A stretch of 64,000 bases of DNA from Bacillus sp. CH140a_4T (GTDB taxonomy: Bacteria > Bacillota > Bacilli > Bacillales > Bacillaceae_G): positions 620,001 through 684,000 of the forward strand of contig NZ_WBPF01000013.1 in NCBI RefSeq assembly GCF_008923725.1. The letters run 5' to 3'. The notes under the pieces are model-generated. The model worked only from the letters and a program-made list of their open reading frames with translations. It did not search any database and had not been told where the DNA came from. Below are positions 25,458 through 35,561 of the stretch, in pieces; positions within the stretch are counted from its first letter, which is position 1, and each line of letters opens with the position of its first letter. The position numbers were made by a program, and so were the translations under genes.

Positions 25458-25934
25458 TTATTTTACAGAGATAATCTCTACTTGCATTTCTCCACCTGGA
25501 GTTTGGATTGCTACCTTCTCACCAATTTGCTTACCTAATAAGCTTTTTGCGATTGGAGAATCGTTAGAAATTCTTCCTTCAAATGGATCTGCTTCTGCGC
25601 TACCTACGATTGTGTAAGATTCTTCATCTCCACCTGGTAACTCTTTAAATGTTACTGTTTTACCTAATGTAACAACTGTAGATTCTTCGCCGTTATCTGT
25701 GATGATAACTGCGTTACGAATCATGTTTTCTAATTGCGTAATACGTCCTTCTACGAATGCTTGCTCATCTTTCGCTGCATCGTACTCAGAGTTCTCAGAA
25801 AGATCTCCAAAGCTACGTGCAATCTTAATTCGCTCTACAACTTCTTTACGTTTTACCGTTTTTAAATCTTCAAGTTCGTTCTCTAGCTTTTGCTTACCCT
25901 CTTGCGTCATAGGGTATGTTTTTTCTGTTGCCAT
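25458..25934 (-). CDS. greA: Transcription elongation factor GreA
   Basis: Protein of 158 residues, standard length. The N-terminal coiled-coil hairpin (about 10-75) carries the acidic tip [18 protein letters not shown], which enters the RNA polymerase channel and stimulates cleavage of backtracked RNA. The C-terminal FKBP-like domain follows from about 80. The ATG was chosen because it begins M-A-T-E-K as in the family and has AAGGAG upstream. The open frame continues 71 codons further 5' through a palindrome-rich leader that is not coding. Confidence 0.96.
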   Translation of the reverse strand: MATEKTYPMTQEGKQKLENELEDLKTVKRKEVVERIKIARSFGDLSENSEYDAAKDEQAFVEGRITQLENMIRNAVIITDNGEESTVVTLGKTVTFKELPGGDEESYTIVGSAEADPFEGRISNDSPIAKSLLGKQIGEKVAIQTPGGEMQVEIISVK

Positions 25935-25994
25935 ATTTTCCACTCCTTTTATATACCAATCCCCCGAAAAAAAGAGGAGTTCCATATGAAAACT

Positions 25995-26017
25995 CCCCCA
26001 CTTATATATAGCGGAGG
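25995..26017. repeat. Short palindromic repeat unit A
   Basis: A 23-bp imperfect palindrome with a TATATATA centre. On the minus strand its pattern CCTC-NN-CTATATATA-RGTG-GG is shared with units at 26120-26141 and 42119-42140. Confidence 0.4.
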
Positions 26018-26119
26018 TTTCTAGCACGCCTGTACTAGCGGAGTTGTCACACACAACCCCGTATTCCAAATTCTTCTTTATATAAAGAAGATATGTATGG
26101 AAAGTTGATATAAATATGC

Positions 26120-26141
26120 CCTCACCTATATATAGATGAGG
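26120..26141. repeat. Short palindromic repeat unit B
   Basis: A 22-bp palindrome, CCTCACC TATATATA GATGAGG minus overlap, nearly perfect. It is related to units A and C. Confidence 0.4.
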
Positions 26142-26160
26142 TTGCATGTTTCATTGTATT

Positions 26161-26191
26161 CGATAGGAAGGGAAAAAATCCCTTCCTATCG
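26161..26191 (-). terminator. Strong hairpin after udk
   Basis: Perfect 13-bp stem CGATAGGAAGGGA/TCCCTTCCTATCG with a five-base A/T loop, 20 bp past the udk stop. There is no T-run after it, so it may stabilise RNA or act only partly as a terminator. Confidence 0.55.
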
Positions 26192-26210
26192 TATATCTTT
26201 TACTATGCTA

Positions 26211-26849
26211 TTACAAATTTACTTTTTGTTCAAGAATTGTTGCAATTTTTGTCACCATAATATCAATTGCAACATGGTTTTGTCCACCTTCAGGGATAAT
26301 AATATCCGCAAATTTCTTAGAAGGCTCAATAAATTGATTGTGCATTGGACGTACAACACTTACGTATTGATCAACAACTGAATCCATCGTACGACCGCGT
26401 TCTTTAATATCACGCTGCATGCGGCGTAAAATACGAAGATCTGCATCTGTATCAACGAATAGCTTAATGTCCATTAACTCACAAAGACGTGGGTCTTCTA
26501 AAATAAGAATTCCTTCTAAAATGATTACATCTTTCGGCTCAACTGGAATAACTTCTTCTGAACGCGTATGCAATGTATAGTCATATACAGGCTTATCAAT
26601 TTTCTCATATGCAAGCAACTGCTGCAAATGTTCAATTAACAGATCATTATCAAACGCAAGCGGATGATCATAATTTGTTTTTAAACGCTCTTCCATTGGT
26701 AAATGGCTTTGATCTTTGTAATAATAATCTTGCTCTAAGATTAAAATAGAATGACCTTTAAAATGGTCAAAAATCGCTTTCGTTACACTCGTTTTACCTG
26801 ATCCCGAACCACCAGCAATTCCAATTACAACAGGCTTATTCGTCCCCAT
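26211..26849 (-). CDS. udk: Uridine kinase
   Basis: Protein of 212 residues that phosphorylates uridine and cytidine for pyrimidine salvage. P-loop [13 protein letters not shown] is at about 9-21. EQDYYYKDQ and [13 protein letters not shown] are the nucleoside-binding signatures, and RDIKERGRT is the lid region. It lies 18 bp downstream of trhP2 on the same strand, as in other Bacillus, so it is probably transcribed with the tRNA-modification genes. Confidence 0.95.
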   Translation of the reverse strand: MGTNKPVVIGIAGGSGSGKTSVTKAIFDHFKGHSILILEQDYYYKDQSHLPMEERLKTNYDHPLAFDNDLLIEHLQQLLAYEKIDKPVYDYTLHTRSEEVIPVEPKDVIILEGILILEDPRLCELMDIKLFVDTDADLRILRRMQRDIKERGRTMDSVVDQYVSVVRPMHNQFIEPSKKFADIIIPEGGQNHVAIDIMVTKIATILEQKVNL

Positions 26850-26866
26850 TCGACTATCACTCTTTC

Positions 26867-28147
26867 TTATTGAAGTATGCTTTTGCGCATCATATTATTC
26901 ACATACACTGGTTGTTCCACTTTGAATTTCACGATTTGCAACGGATGTCTCGCTGCATCTAATTCGTTTCCATCCTCATCCCAAATTTTCTCCACCGTCT
27001 GCGTAAAGTTTTCTATTTCTGGTCCAAAGAACTCCACTTCATGTCCTGGTTTGAAATGATTACGTTGCTCAATCGTTACAATGCCCGTTTCTTCATTATA
27101 ATCTAACACTAAACCAGCGAAATCATACGTTGTTTTCTTACTATGATTTCCAAACATTTGCTCTTGATGTCCTGGAACCCCTTCAAAGAATGCAGGAGCT
27201 GTATCACGATTTGCACATTTATCAAGCTCATCTAACCATTCTTGTTTAAACTCAAAATTATCCGGATCCGCACAATACGCATCAATTACTTTACGGTATA
27301 CCGTCGCTACAGTCGCTACGTAATGGATTGATTTCATACGTCCTTCAACTTTTAAGCTATCAATTCCAATTTCAATCATTTTCGGAATTGATAAAATTAA
27401 ATTTAAGTCTTTTGGACTCATTGCAAAGTGAGCATCTTCTTCTTGGAATAGAGGCAGCTCTTTTGCATCTTTATGTTGTGATACTGTTTGAACTAAATCA
27501 TAGTCCCAACGGCAAGATTGACAACAACCACCACGGTTAGAGTCACGTGCTGTCATATGGTTACTTAACGTACATCTGCCTGAATATGCGATACACATTG
27601 CACCATGGACGAATGCTTCAATTTCAATATCCACTTTTTCTTTAATTTCTTTCATTTCTTCATAGCTTGCTTCACGAGCTAATACAAGACGATGTAAACC
27701 TTCTTCTTTCCAATACTGTGCTGCTTTCCAGTTGGATAGTGATTGTTGTGTACTTAAATGCACTTCAACAGAAGGTGCTACACGTTTACACGTCTCGATA
27801 ATAAGCGGATCAGCAACGATAATTCCCGTTACGCCAGCTTTTTCAATCCCTTTTAAATATTCCTCTAGCCCGTCCATATTTTCATTATGTGCAAAGATAT
27901 TTGTTGTTACATATATTTTCGCTCCATATTTTTTTGCAAATCCAACACCTTCTGCCATATCTTCCAGTGTAAAGTTACCTGCATTCGAACGAAGACCAAA
28001 TTCTTGTCCACCTAAATATACAGCATCTGCCCCGTAATGGATAGCTACTTTTAATTTTTCTAAGTTACCCGCAGGGATTAACAGTTCAGGTTTCTTCACA
28101 ATAACGCGTTTGCCATCGACTACTCGTGAAATTTCTTGTACAGTCAT
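26867..28147 (-). CDS. trhP2: tRNA uridine-34 hydroxylation protein TrhP2 (U32 family, YrrO)
   Basis: Protein of 426 residues of the peptidase-U32 family. The Cys cluster for an iron-sulfur centre is visible: [10 protein letters not shown], then [10 protein letters not shown] (about 168-195). The H-G-A-M-C and K-V-E-G-R-M-K-S motifs are typical. In B. subtilis YrrN and YrrO make 5-hydroxyuridine at tRNA wobble position 34, using prephenate as hydroxyl source, and TrmR then methylates it. All three genes are adjacent here, so the pathway is complete. It is not a peptidase despite older names. Confidence 0.93.
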   Translation of the reverse strand: MTVQEISRVVDGKRVIVKKPELLIPAGNLEKLKVAIHYGADAVYLGGQEFGLRSNAGNFTLEDMAEGVGFAKKYGAKIYVTTNIFAHNENMDGLEEYLKGIEKAGVTGIIVADPLIIETCKRVAPSVEVHLSTQQSLSNWKAAQYWKEEGLHRLVLAREASYEEMKEIKEKVDIEIEAFVHGAMCIAYSGRCTLSNHMTARDSNRGGCCQSCRWDYDLVQTVSQHKDAKELPLFQEEDAHFAMSPKDLNLILSIPKMIEIGIDSLKVEGRMKSIHYVATVATVYRKVIDAYCADPDNFEFKQEWLDELDKCANRDTAPAFFEGVPGHQEQMFGNHSKKTTYDFAGLVLDYNEETGIVTIEQRNHFKPGHEVEFFGPEIENFTQTVEKIWDEDGNELDAARHPLQIVKFKVEQPVYVNNMMRKSILQ

Positions 28148-28165
28148 TTCCTACACCCTCCTCGT

Positions 28166-29095
28166 TTAGTAAACCGTCTCTTTAAAGAAGAATCCTGTAT
28201 CTAACGGACGATTTACTGGTTGCATTTCTTCTATCTCTTTATATAAATCGTCTTTCACGTCATAATATGCATCACGATCTTCTACACATAAATCAATTGC
28301 TTTACGATATTTCTTCGTTACCTCAATAATGTATGCAGAGCTTTTTAGTACACCATCAACTTTTAAGCTAGCGACTTCAGCGTCAATTAGTTCTTCTAAC
28401 TCATCGATGAAACAAATATCGTTTGGACTCATAATGTGAGTACCATTTTCATCTTCATAAATTGGGTATTTATTGTTACGCTCTGGGTCATATAAGAACA
28501 TATTCTCTTCATATTTTTTCTTTTCAATGTCAAGATTACGTCCTTGATACTCAAAGTAGTTTCCTACTAAGGAACGCTTTGATTGGAACATACAAGTCAT
28601 ACCGTGAATTTGCACTTCAAGTTCCACTTCAGCATTTTCTTTTAATTCAACAATTTCATCTAAGCTAAGTTCACGAGCTAATACAGCACGTTTGGCCCCT
28701 CTTTGTCCCCAGTAGTTACAAGTAAACCAGTTTGTTGCTGTTGTCTCTGTATTCCAGTGCAATTGCATATTTGGCGCTACTTCTCGGACCGCCATTAATA
28801 CTGCTGGATCTCCGAAAACAATTGCATCTACACTTACTTCGTTTAAAAATGCAACATAATCTGTTAATTCGTCTACTTTATCATTGTGGAACATAGCGTT
28901 CATTGCTACGTATACTTTTACACCATTTTCATGCGCAACCTTCACAGCTTGTTTCACATCTTCACGTGAAAATTCCCCTGCTAAACGTAAACCAAACTTT
29001 TGCTCACCGATCATTACCGCATCTGCCCCTGCTTTCGCAAGAGGTTCGATATCCACCACTGCTTTTGGCGTTACTAACAATTCAGGTTTCTTCAT
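28166..29095 (-). CDS. trhP1: tRNA uridine-34 hydroxylation protein TrhP1 (U32 family, YrrN)
   Basis: Protein of 309 residues, the shorter U32 partner of TrhP2. It shares the K-P-E-L-L-V-T-P start, the H-G-M-T-C-M-F-Q segment and the L-K-V-D-G-V-L-K-S motif. It lacks the four-Cys cluster seen in TrhP2, keeping only scattered Cys. It acts with TrhP2 on wobble uridine. It is 18 bp upstream of trhP2 and 7 bp downstream of trmR on the same strand, so the three form one operon with udk. Confidence 0.92.
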   Translation of the reverse strand: MKKPELLVTPKAVVDIEPLAKAGADAVMIGEQKFGLRLAGEFSREDVKQAVKVAHENGVKVYVAMNAMFHNDKVDELTDYVAFLNEVSVDAIVFGDPAVLMAVREVAPNMQLHWNTETTATNWFTCNYWGQRGAKRAVLARELSLDEIVELKENAEVELEVQIHGMTCMFQSKRSLVGNYFEYQGRNLDIEKKKYEENMFLYDPERNNKYPIYEDENGTHIMSPNDICFIDELEELIDAEVASLKVDGVLKSSAYIIEVTKKYRKAIDLCVEDRDAYYDVKDDLYKEIEEMQPVNRPLDTGFFFKETVY

Positions 29096-29102
29096 ACCTT
29101 GG

Positions 29103-29744
29103 TCACCCTCTCTTTTTACTAACAGCTACTCCATCACCAATTGGGAAAATCGTTGTATCATATCCTTCATGGTTCATTAGCCATTCATTGTACGTCTTAA
29201 TACGACGGATTAAACCACGTGTACGTCTGTTTTCAATTTTCTCTTTCGTTGTTACAAGGCCATGGTACATAACATTGTCTGAAATAATTACGCCACCAGG
29301 ATTTAATAACGGTTCATATAAGTCAAAAAAGCGACGATATTGTCCTTTTGCTGCATCAATAAAAATAACATCAAATGTTCCATGTTCTTCTACTTGCTCA
29401 CCTGTTTCTAAAGCATCACCGTAAATAACAGAAATACGCTCTTTAACTGATGAACATTCTATATATTCAAGTGCTTTTTCATATCGATCGCGATTGCGTT
29501 CAACTGTCACAATGCGAGAATTTGGAATAGCTTGCATCATACGAATACTAGAATAACCAATTGCTGTACCAAGCTCTAAAATGCTTTTCGGTCCAATTAA
29601 ACGTAAAAATTGCAACATAAATTCCATTCCAAGTCGATCCATAATCGGCACATGATTTTCTTTCGCATAATCTTCCATTTCAAGAATTAATTTATCTTTT
29701 GGATCAATAAATGATAATAGGTACTCGTTAACTGCATCCTCCAT
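29103..29744 (-). CDS. trmR: tRNA 5-hydroxyuridine methyltransferase TrmR (YrrM)
   Basis: Protein of 213 residues of the O-methyltransferase family 3 (COMT-like). SAM motif SILELGTAIGYSSIRMM is at about 54-70. The metal-binding FIDAAKGQYRRFFD Asp and I-S-D-N-V are further signatures. It converts 5-hydroxyuridine to 5-methoxyuridine at tRNA position 34 in Gram-positives. AAGGAGG lies seven bases before the ATG. Its placement before trhP1 and trhP2 supports this over a generic catechol O-methyltransferase. Confidence 0.92.
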   Translation of the reverse strand: MEDAVNEYLLSFIDPKDKLILEMEDYAKENHVPIMDRLGMEFMLQFLRLIGPKSILELGTAIGYSSIRMMQAIPNSRIVTVERNRDRYEKALEYIECSSVKERISVIYGDALETGEQVEEHGTFDVIFIDAAKGQYRRFFDLYEPLLNPGGVIISDNVMYHGLVTTKEKIENRRTRGLIRRIKTYNEWLMNHEGYDTTIFPIGDGVAVSKKRG

Positions 29745-29904
29745 AATGGTCCTCCTTATTTACATGGAGAAGTGCCTCTATGACGTCTTTTCACACATAG
29801 AATGCAATAAAAATACAAGCCAGTTTTACCCTTAGCTTGTACGTTCCGTTTTGATATTAAAAACGATTCTTCTGCCAGTTTTTAACCCGATATATTTTAC
29901 CACA

Positions 29905-29940
29905 AAAAAGAGGGATGTGCGACCTTTTTCGCTATCCCTC
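29905..29940 (-). terminator. Terminator of mltG
   Basis: GAGGGAT/ATCCCTC stem with inner GCG/CGC pairing, then TTTTTT on the minus strand, just past mltG. The remaining 165 bp before trmR holds only its leader. Confidence 0.8.
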
Positions 29941-29946
29941 CCCATT

Positions 29947-31020
29947 TCACTGTTTTTTCGTAATATATTTTTGCTTTAATGCATTATGCTCTTCTAATGT
30001 TTTCGCATAGTACACTTCACCAGTTGGTGCAGCTAAGAAATAATAATAATCTGTTTGCGCAGGCTCTAACGCCGCTTCCACTGAATGTTTACCCGAGTTT
30101 GCAATCGGACCAACCGGCAACCCTTTCACAACATACGTATTGTACGGTGAGTTTATCTTTAAATCTTCGTATAATACACGTTGCTTATGCTTTCCAAGTG
30201 CGTATAACACCGTTGGATCCGTTTGCAGAGGCATACCTTTTGCTAAACGATTATAAAAGACACTAGAGATCTTTTGACGATCTGTAAAGCCTGTTGCCTC
30301 TTCTTCAATAAGTGAAGACAATGTTAAAAGCTGATGAACATCCCAGTTTTTCGCTTTCATCTTCGCCTCATTTTGAACAATGATTGCATTCGTTTTCTCA
30401 AGCATCGGAATTACAATTTCTTCTAACGTCGTATCTTTTTTATAGAAAGAGTACGTCGCAGGATATAAATAACCTTCTAATGGATATTTAATATTGCTAT
30501 CAAAGATTTTATCCGTTAATAACTTTGGATATTTTTGCTGCATTTTCTGAATAAATGCTTTATCGTTCAATTGACGTACAACATCATCTTTATTCCACTT
30601 TAATTCGTTTGCAACCGTTTCTGCAATTTCAGTTACTTGTGCACCTTCTTTTATCGTTACTTTATAAAGTGCTGGACGATGTACATTACCAGATGACATT
30701 TGTTCAATAACATCTGAGGCACTCATTGAAGGATTTAATAAATATGTACCCGCTTGTAAATTTTTAGATTTAGCCTTTGTATAAAAACTAAAAACTGTAC
30801 CGTTTTTCACAGCACCCTTTTCTTCTAAAATCTCACCAATTTTACTAGTAGATGATCCTTTTGGAATTTCTACTTCAATCTCTTTTTTATTCCCGCTATC
30901 AACTGGTCCTAATGCGGATGAAATATACGCATAGACTGAACCACAAACTAAAAGCAGTGCAATAATCGAAAATAAAAAAAGACGTCTACGCTTTTTTTTC
31001 GCTTGATTCTCTATCAACAC
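29947..31020 (-). CDS. mltG: Endolytic murein transglycosylase
   Basis: Protein of 357 residues. A basic cytoplasmic N terminus leads to one membrane helix (about 14-32). A LysM-like stretch (about 45-110) precedes the YceG domain. The catalytic Glu lies in LSSLIEEEATG (about 238-240). LQTDPTVLYALG and the N-S-P-Y-N-T-Y-x-x-x-G-L-P-x-G-P-I-x-N motif mark the family. It cuts nascent glycan strands at the membrane and sets their length. It corresponds to B. subtilis YrrL in gene order. The 215 bp upstream hold a terminator and the mltG promoter region, no gene. Confidence 0.93.
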   Translation of the reverse strand: MLIENQAKKKRRRLFLFSIIALLLVCGSVYAYISSALGPVDSGNKKEIEVEIPKGSSTSKIGEILEEKGAVKNGTVFSFYTKAKSKNLQAGTYLLNPSMSASDVIEQMSSGNVHRPALYKVTIKEGAQVTEIAETVANELKWNKDDVVRQLNDKAFIQKMQQKYPKLLTDKIFDSNIKYPLEGYLYPATYSFYKKDTTLEEIVIPMLEKTNAIIVQNEAKMKAKNWDVHQLLTLSSLIEEEATGFTDRQKISSVFYNRLAKGMPLQTDPTVLYALGKHKQRVLYEDLKINSPYNTYVVKGLPVGPIANSGKHSVEAALEPAQTDYYYFLAAPTGEVYYAKTLEEHNALKQKYITKKQ

Positions 31021-31194
31021 TCTTCCTCCTTAATTAAATTGTAGACCGGATGTATATCTTTCTATACAGCACGATATAAAAACACAATAAATTTATTTAT
31101 CTTTTTTAGATAGACATTTTATTTTTCTACAATCCGTCTCATTATACTACAAAGGATTGCGCAGTTTCGACAAAAAATCTTTCATTTTACATAT

Positions 31195-31228
31195 AAAAAA
31201 GGTGGACGATATATCGTCCACCTTTTCA
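31195..31228 (-). terminator. Terminator of yrzB/ruvX/alaS operon
   Basis: Perfect 14-bp stem (31197-31210 with 31213-31226) ending in TTTT on both strands, just after yrzB. Confidence 0.9.
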
Positions 31229-31235
31229 GTACTTA

Positions 31236-31523
31236 TTATTCAGCTTCTTGCTCATCAGCTAGAGTGTTGAACATTTCTTGTACCATTTCCCACTCTTCTT
31301 CCGATTCGATTGGAAGTAAACTTCCGCCCTCTTCTTCATTTTGCTCATAAGCCATTGCATCGTAAATTGGGTCTCCATCTTCGTCTACTTCACCGATTGG
31401 AGAGAAGACTACGTATGATTTTTTGCCAAATTTTTCAGCATCAAAAGTGAAAATAATTTCACATAAATGTTCGTTACCTTTTTCGTCTACAATTGTAATT
31501 TGATTTTCTTCCATTTTGGTCAC
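31236..31523 (-). CDS. yrzB: YrzB-like DUF1292 protein
   Basis: Protein of 95 residues, very acidic, with the DUF1292 pattern: I-T-I-V-D-E-K-G-N-E, then F-T-F-D-A-E-K-F-G-K-K-S-Y-V-V-F, then a P-I-E-S-E-E-E-W-E end. Function is unknown; it is conserved in Firmicutes next to yrrK (ruvX) and yrzL, as here. It begins 3 bp after the ruvX stop. GAGGTG precedes the ATG. Confidence 0.9.
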   Translation of the reverse strand: MTKMEENQITIVDEKGNEHLCEIIFTFDAEKFGKKSYVVFSPIGEVDEDGDPIYDAMAYEQNEEEGGSLLPIESEEEWEMVQEMFNTLADEQEAE

Positions 31524-31526
31524 CTC

Positions 31527-31940
31527 TTATTTACTATCTAAAAATCCTTGTAAGATTACGACTGCAGCCATCTTATCGATTACTTGCTTTCGCTTCTTAC
31601 GGCTTACATCAGCTGAAATGAGCAGACGTTCCGCTGCCATCGTTGACAAACGCTCGTCCCACATTACAACGTCTAATTGTACCAGCTCTCGTAGGTTTTC
31701 TGCAAATTGTTGACACGCTTCACCACGTGGGCCAATTGTACCATTCATATTTTTAGGCAAACCTACTACTATTTTGTCCACATTGTACTGCTTTACTAAC
31801 TCAGAAATACGGTCAAAACCAAAGTGGCCTCGTTCTTCGTTAATCCTGATTGTTTCCAGTCCTTGTGCTGTCCAGCCCATTTCGTCGCTCATTGCAACTC
31901 CGACTGTTTTTGTACCTACATCTAAACCTAATATCCGCAT
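31527..31940 (-). CDS. ruvX: Pre-16S rRNA nuclease / Holliday-junction resolvase-like YqgF
   Basis: Protein of 137 residues of the RNase H-like YqgF family. The first catalytic Asp is in [16 protein letters not shown] (residue 6), Glu in [10 protein letters not shown] (about 97), and the last Asp near the end of the fold. In E. coli the protein helps finish the 5' end of 16S rRNA; a recombination role was also proposed. It corresponds to B. subtilis YrrK. Only 3 bp separate it from yrzL, so these genes form one transcript with alaS. Confidence 0.93.
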   Translation of the reverse strand: MRILGLDVGTKTVGVAMSDEMGWTAQGLETIRINEERGHFGFDRISELVKQYNVDKIVVGLPKNMNGTIGPRGEACQQFAENLRELVQLDVVMWDERLSTMAAERLLISADVSRKKRKQVIDKMAAVVILQGFLDSK

Positions 31941-31943
31941 AAA

Positions 31944-32210
31944 CTACTCCTCACGATGATGTTTCAAGTAAGACTTCACAAGCTCTTCAATTAACTCATC
32001 ACGTTCAAGCTTGCGAATGATGCTTCGTGCATCTTTATGGCGAGGTATGTATGCTGGGTCTCCACTTAATAAATAACCGACGATTTGATTAATCGGATTA
32101 TAGCCTTTTTCTTGAAGTGCATCATACACAGTTAAAAGTACATCATTAACATGGACACTCTGTTTTTCATCTTGAATGCTAAACTTCATTGTTTTATCAA
32201 AACCGTCCAT
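31944..32210 (-). CDS. yrzL: IreB family protein (UPF0297, YrzL)
   Basis: Protein of 88 residues. The sequence [36 protein letters not shown] and the basic end match the IreB family. In enterococci IreB is phosphorylated on N-terminal threonines by a PASTA kinase and restrains cephalosporin resistance. The role in Bacillus is unclear. The ATG was chosen for its GAGGTG six bases upstream. The longer frame runs through the alaS intergenic region and is rejected. Confidence 0.92.
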   Translation of the reverse strand: MDGFDKTMKFSIQDEKQSVHVNDVLLTVYDALQEKGYNPINQIVGYLLSGDPAYIPRHKDARSIIRKLERDELIEELVKSYLKHHREE

Positions 32211-32286
32211 TTCAAGCACCTCACTTATATAGTAAGTATAGGGAGAAGAACTTCTCCTCTCCCTACCATTGTACACTACTATCTCT

Positions 32287-34929
32287 TTATTTTGAAACAG
32301 ATTTAACGTACTCTTGTACAAATGCTAAAGCTTCCTCAACTTGCGCTGGGTTTTTACCGCCCGCTTGTGCCATATCAGGGCGGCCACCACCGCCACCGCC
32401 ACAACGAGAAGCTACCTCTTTCACAAGTTTACCAGCATGGTATCCTTGGCTAATTAAATCTTTCGTTACGCCAGCTAAGATGTTTACTTTGTCATCATTT
32501 ACAGACACTAATACGACAACTGCAGATTCTAATTTATTTTTTAGGTCATCCATCATCGTACGTAAGTTGTTCATATCTGCAACATTTACTTTTGCCGCTA
32601 ATACGTTTACGCCATCAACTGTCATTACTGAATCCGTTAAGTTTCCAGCTTCAATATTGCTTAATTTCGCTGCAAGAGATTCGTTTTCTTTTTGAAGTTG
32701 TTTTACTTCAGCAAATAAACCATCTACTCTTGTTAAAATGTCTTTCGGATTTGTTTTCATTTTTCCTGCTGCTTCTTTTAATAAACCTACTTGGTCGTTC
32801 ATTAATTCATAAGCAGACTTACCAGTTACCGCCTCAATACGACGAGTTCCTGCACCGATACCAGACTCAGCAACGATTTTGAAAATACCGATAGAAGCTG
32901 TGTTATCAACGTGACAACCGCCGCAAAGCTCTAAGCTGTAATCGCCTACTTGTACAACGCGTACAACATCACCGTATTTTTCACCGAATAATGCCATTGC
33001 GCCCATTTCTTTCGCTTCTTCAATTGCTTTTTGAGAAATCTCAACATCAATACTTTCCCAAATTTTCTCGTTTACCATACGCTCAATTTTTTCTAATTCG
33101 TCAGCTTGTACTTGACCGAAGTGAGAGAAATCAAAGCGTAAACGTTCAGAAGTTACAAGAGAACCTGCTTGGTTAACATGCGTTCCAAGTACGTCTTTTA
33201 ATGCTTGGTGTAGTAAGTGAGTTGCTGTATGGTTTTTCACAACGCTACTACGGTTTTTCGTGTCGATAATAGCTTTCACAGCCGCATCTTTCGTTAATGT
33301 ACCTTCTTCAACAACAACTTTGTGTAAGTTTTGACCATTTGGTGCTTTTTGTACGTCTTTTACAAGTACTTTCACGCCGTCAGCAAGAAGGTAACCACGG
33401 TCTGCAATTTGCCCACCGCTCTCAGCATAGAATGGTGTTACATCAAGCATTAATTGTCCTTCTTCGCCAGCTTGTAAGCTATCTGTGTATTCGCCGTTTT
33501 TCACAAGTGCAACAACGTTACTTTCTGTTGCAACTGTACCGTAACCAACGAACTCGCTCGCTACTTTCACTTCTCCAAGGACACCACCTTGAACTTGCAT
33601 AGAATCAACGTCTTGACGAGCAGCACGTGCGCGCTCACGTTGTTTTTCCATTTCACTTTCAAAGCCTTCCTGATCAACTGTCATACCAGCTTCTTCTGCA
33701 TATTCTTCTGTTAATTCAATCGGGAAACCGTATGTGTCATATAGACGGAACGCATCTACTCCAGAAATAACAGTTGTTTTTTCTTCTTTTGCTTTTGTGA
33801 TAACTTCAGCTAAAATCGCTTCACCATCATGAAGTGTTTCGTGGAAACGCTCTTCTTCGTTTTTCACAACTTTTGCGATGAAATCTTTCTTTTCAAGTAC
33901 TTCTGGATAGAAGTCTTTCATTACTTCTCCAACAACCGGTACTAATTCAAACATGAATGGGCGGTTGATGTTTAATTTCTTTGAATAACGAACCGCGCGG
34001 CGTAATAAACGACGTAATACATAACCACGGCCTTCGTTAGATGGAAGAGCACCGTCACCAACAGCGAATGTTACTGTACGGATATGGTCCGCGATTACTT
34101 TAAACGCCATATCTTTTTCTAAGTCACCATTGCGATACTTCTCACCAGAAATTGATTCTGTTGCGCCAATCATTGGCATGAATAAGTCTGTGTCAAAGTT
34201 TGTAGGCACATCTTGAACGATAGATGTCATACGCTCTAGACCCATCCCTGTATCAATGTTTTTCTTAGGAAGTGGTGTATATGAACCGTCTGGATTATGG
34301 TTAAATTGAGAGAATACAAGGTTCCATACTTCTAAGTAACGCTCGTTTTCTCCGCCTGGATATAATTCTGGGTCACTAAAGTCATTACCGTAAGCTTCTC
34401 CGCGATCATAGAAAATCTCTGTATTCGGTCCACTTGGCCCTTCACCGATATCCCAGAAGTTTTCTTCTAAACGGATAATGCGCTCTTTTGGAACTCCCAT
34501 TTTCTCATTCCAAATTGTGAATGCTTCTTCATCTTCTGGATGGATTGTAACGGATAGTAATTCTTTATCGAATCCGATCCATTTGTCGCTCGTTAAGAAT
34601 TCCCAAGCCCAAGTAATTGCTTCTTCTTTAAAGTAATCACCGATTGAGAAGTTCCCTAACATTTCAAAGAATGTATGGTGACGAGCTGTTTTTCCTACGT
34701 TCTCAATATCGTTTGTACGAATTGATTTTTGAGCATTTGTAATACGTGGATTTTGCGGGATTACACGTCCATCAAAATATTTTTTTAATGTTGCTACACC
34801 ACTGTTAATCCATAAAAGAGATGGATCCTCATGTGGAACTAGTGATGCACTAGGTTCTACTGCATGTCCTTTTTCTTGGAAAAAGTCTAAAAACATTTGA
34901 CGAATTTGTGCGCCTGTTAGTTGTTTCAT
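32287..34929 (-). CDS. alaS: Alanyl-tRNA synthetase
   Basis: Protein of 880 residues, full length. The class II catalytic core occupies 1-250, with [13 protein letters not shown] near 82. The tRNA-recognition domain is about 255-460. The editing domain carries [11 protein letters not shown] (about 567) and C-G-G-C-H-V, the zinc-binding set that hydrolyses mischarged Ser/Gly-tRNA(Ala). The C-Ala domain ends with a Gly-run [24 protein letters not shown] precedes the ATG. A T-box leader upstream couples expression to uncharged tRNA(Ala). It starts the operon alaS-yrzL-ruvX-yrzB. Confidence 0.97.
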   Translation of the reverse strand: MKQLTGAQIRQMFLDFFQEKGHAVEPSASLVPHEDPSLLWINSGVATLKKYFDGRVIPQNPRITNAQKSIRTNDIENVGKTARHHTFFEMLGNFSIGDYFKEEAITWAWEFLTSDKWIGFDKELLSVTIHPEDEEAFTIWNEKMGVPKERIIRLEENFWDIGEGPSGPNTEIFYDRGEAYGNDFSDPELYPGGENERYLEVWNLVFSQFNHNPDGSYTPLPKKNIDTGMGLERMTSIVQDVPTNFDTDLFMPMIGATESISGEKYRNGDLEKDMAFKVIADHIRTVTFAVGDGALPSNEGRGYVLRRLLRRAVRYSKKLNINRPFMFELVPVVGEVMKDFYPEVLEKKDFIAKVVKNEEERFHETLHDGEAILAEVITKAKEEKTTVISGVDAFRLYDTYGFPIELTEEYAEEAGMTVDQEGFESEMEKQRERARAARQDVDSMQVQGGVLGEVKVASEFVGYGTVATESNVVALVKNGEYTDSLQAGEEGQLMLDVTPFYAESGGQIADRGYLLADGVKVLVKDVQKAPNGQNLHKVVVEEGTLTKDAAVKAIIDTKNRSSVVKNHTATHLLHQALKDVLGTHVNQAGSLVTSERLRFDFSHFGQVQADELEKIERMVNEKIWESIDVEISQKAIEEAKEMGAMALFGEKYGDVVRVVQVGDYSLELCGGCHVDNTASIGIFKIVAESGIGAGTRRIEAVTGKSAYELMNDQVGLLKEAAGKMKTNPKDILTRVDGLFAEVKQLQKENESLAAKLSNIEAGNLTDSVMTVDGVNVLAAKVNVADMNNLRTMMDDLKNKLESAVVVLVSVNDDKVNILAGVTKDLISQGYHAGKLVKEVASRCGGGGGGRPDMAQAGGKNPAQVEEALAFVQEYVKSVSK

Positions 34930-34950
34930 TGTATTTTCCTCCTTAAATAT

Positions 34951-35200
34951 AAAAAACTCCCGCCCCTATAAAAGGGACGAGAGTTAACTCGCGATACCAC
35001 CCTAATTATGAATTGATTATTATACAAATCAATTCATCACCTCATGGTGCCGTAACGTGGCAAGACGGCAGTGATTAGCTGCTCTCAGGATTAGCTTTCT
35101 GTTACCCTTCATTTAAAGCTTCTTTCAGCCATATGGAAGCTTCTCTCTATAAATGGACTGTAACGTACTTGTTCCGTCATTGATTTAATGTATTATATGA
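34951..35200 (-). ncRNA. T-box riboswitch leader of alaS
   Basis: On the minus strand the conserved T-box AGGGTGGTATCGCG lies at 35003-34990. It is followed by a terminator whose stem ACTCTCGTCCC/GGGGCGGGAGT ends in TTTTTT (34986-34951). An AGAGA stem-I start is seen near 35148. GCU followed by A, the expected alanine specifier, occurs twice in stem I; I could not decide which is used. Binding of uncharged tRNA(Ala) should favour read-through. Confidence 0.92.
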
Positions 35201-35203
35201 CTA

Positions 35204-35233
35204 AATATAATAGAATTCTCTTAAGTTTGTCAA
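35204..35233 (-). promoter_or_regulatory. Sigma-A promoter of the alaS T-box operon
   Basis: Minus strand TTGACA (35233-35228) and TATATT (35209-35204), 18-bp spacer, just upstream of the T-box leader. Confidence 0.65.
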
Positions 35234-35411
35234 TGTAGATAATGATTTATATTATATCAATTGCTTATTAATCCTAGCTATTCTACTATTCATTCTTAAC
35301 AGCCTTTTCATATATTATGCATGTATGAATAAATTGTACTACCTCTACGCACCTTTCTGAATATTGTATTTTTGTTATAATTAAATTATCAATAACAAAG
35401 GAGCGATTGTA

Positions 35412-35561
35412 ATGACAACCTTATTGAACAAAGCTAAAAATATATTAACGACTGACGAAACGATATTATTTTACATAGCATGTTCGTTAAATATATTTAT
35501 TTATCGTTCCGTCGCAAGGCCAGGACTGTTAATTTTAACGAACAAACGGCTCTTCTTTTAT
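35412..35561 (+). pseudogene. 5' part of a small PH-domain-like gene split by an IS element
   Basis: Fifty codons, from an ATG preceded by AAAGGAGCG to a Tyr codon at 35559-35561. The translation ends L-T-N-K-R-L-F-F-Y, the L-T-x-x-R-L-x-F strand typical of bacterial PH-like (YokE/bPH) proteins. Reading on into the insertion gives nine foreign residues and a stop. Joined to 37549-37743 it makes a 114-residue protein with no frameshift, so the gene was intact until the insertion. A TATAAT box lies at 35376-35381. Confidence 0.85.

Larger units (their letters stand above)
25935..26160 (-). other. Structured greA leader with repeated palindromes, no gene
   Basis: The 276-bp gap between udk and greA holds several hairpins: two related 22-23 bp palindromes (25995-26017 and 26120-26141), CTTCTTTATATAAAGAAG (26081-26098), and a CTCCGCTAGTA...TGCTAG element. 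It is probably the promoter and 5' leader of greA. No conserved reading frame was recognised. Confidence 0.5.

Noticed and set aside
25935-26147. N-terminal extension of greA
   Set aside because: It would translate palindromic leader DNA and lacks a ribosome site; GreA families start at M-A-T-E-K.
32350-32410. GGTGGC-rich short tandem repeat in alaS
   Set aside because: It encodes the Gly-run of the normal C-Ala domain, not a microsatellite of interest.
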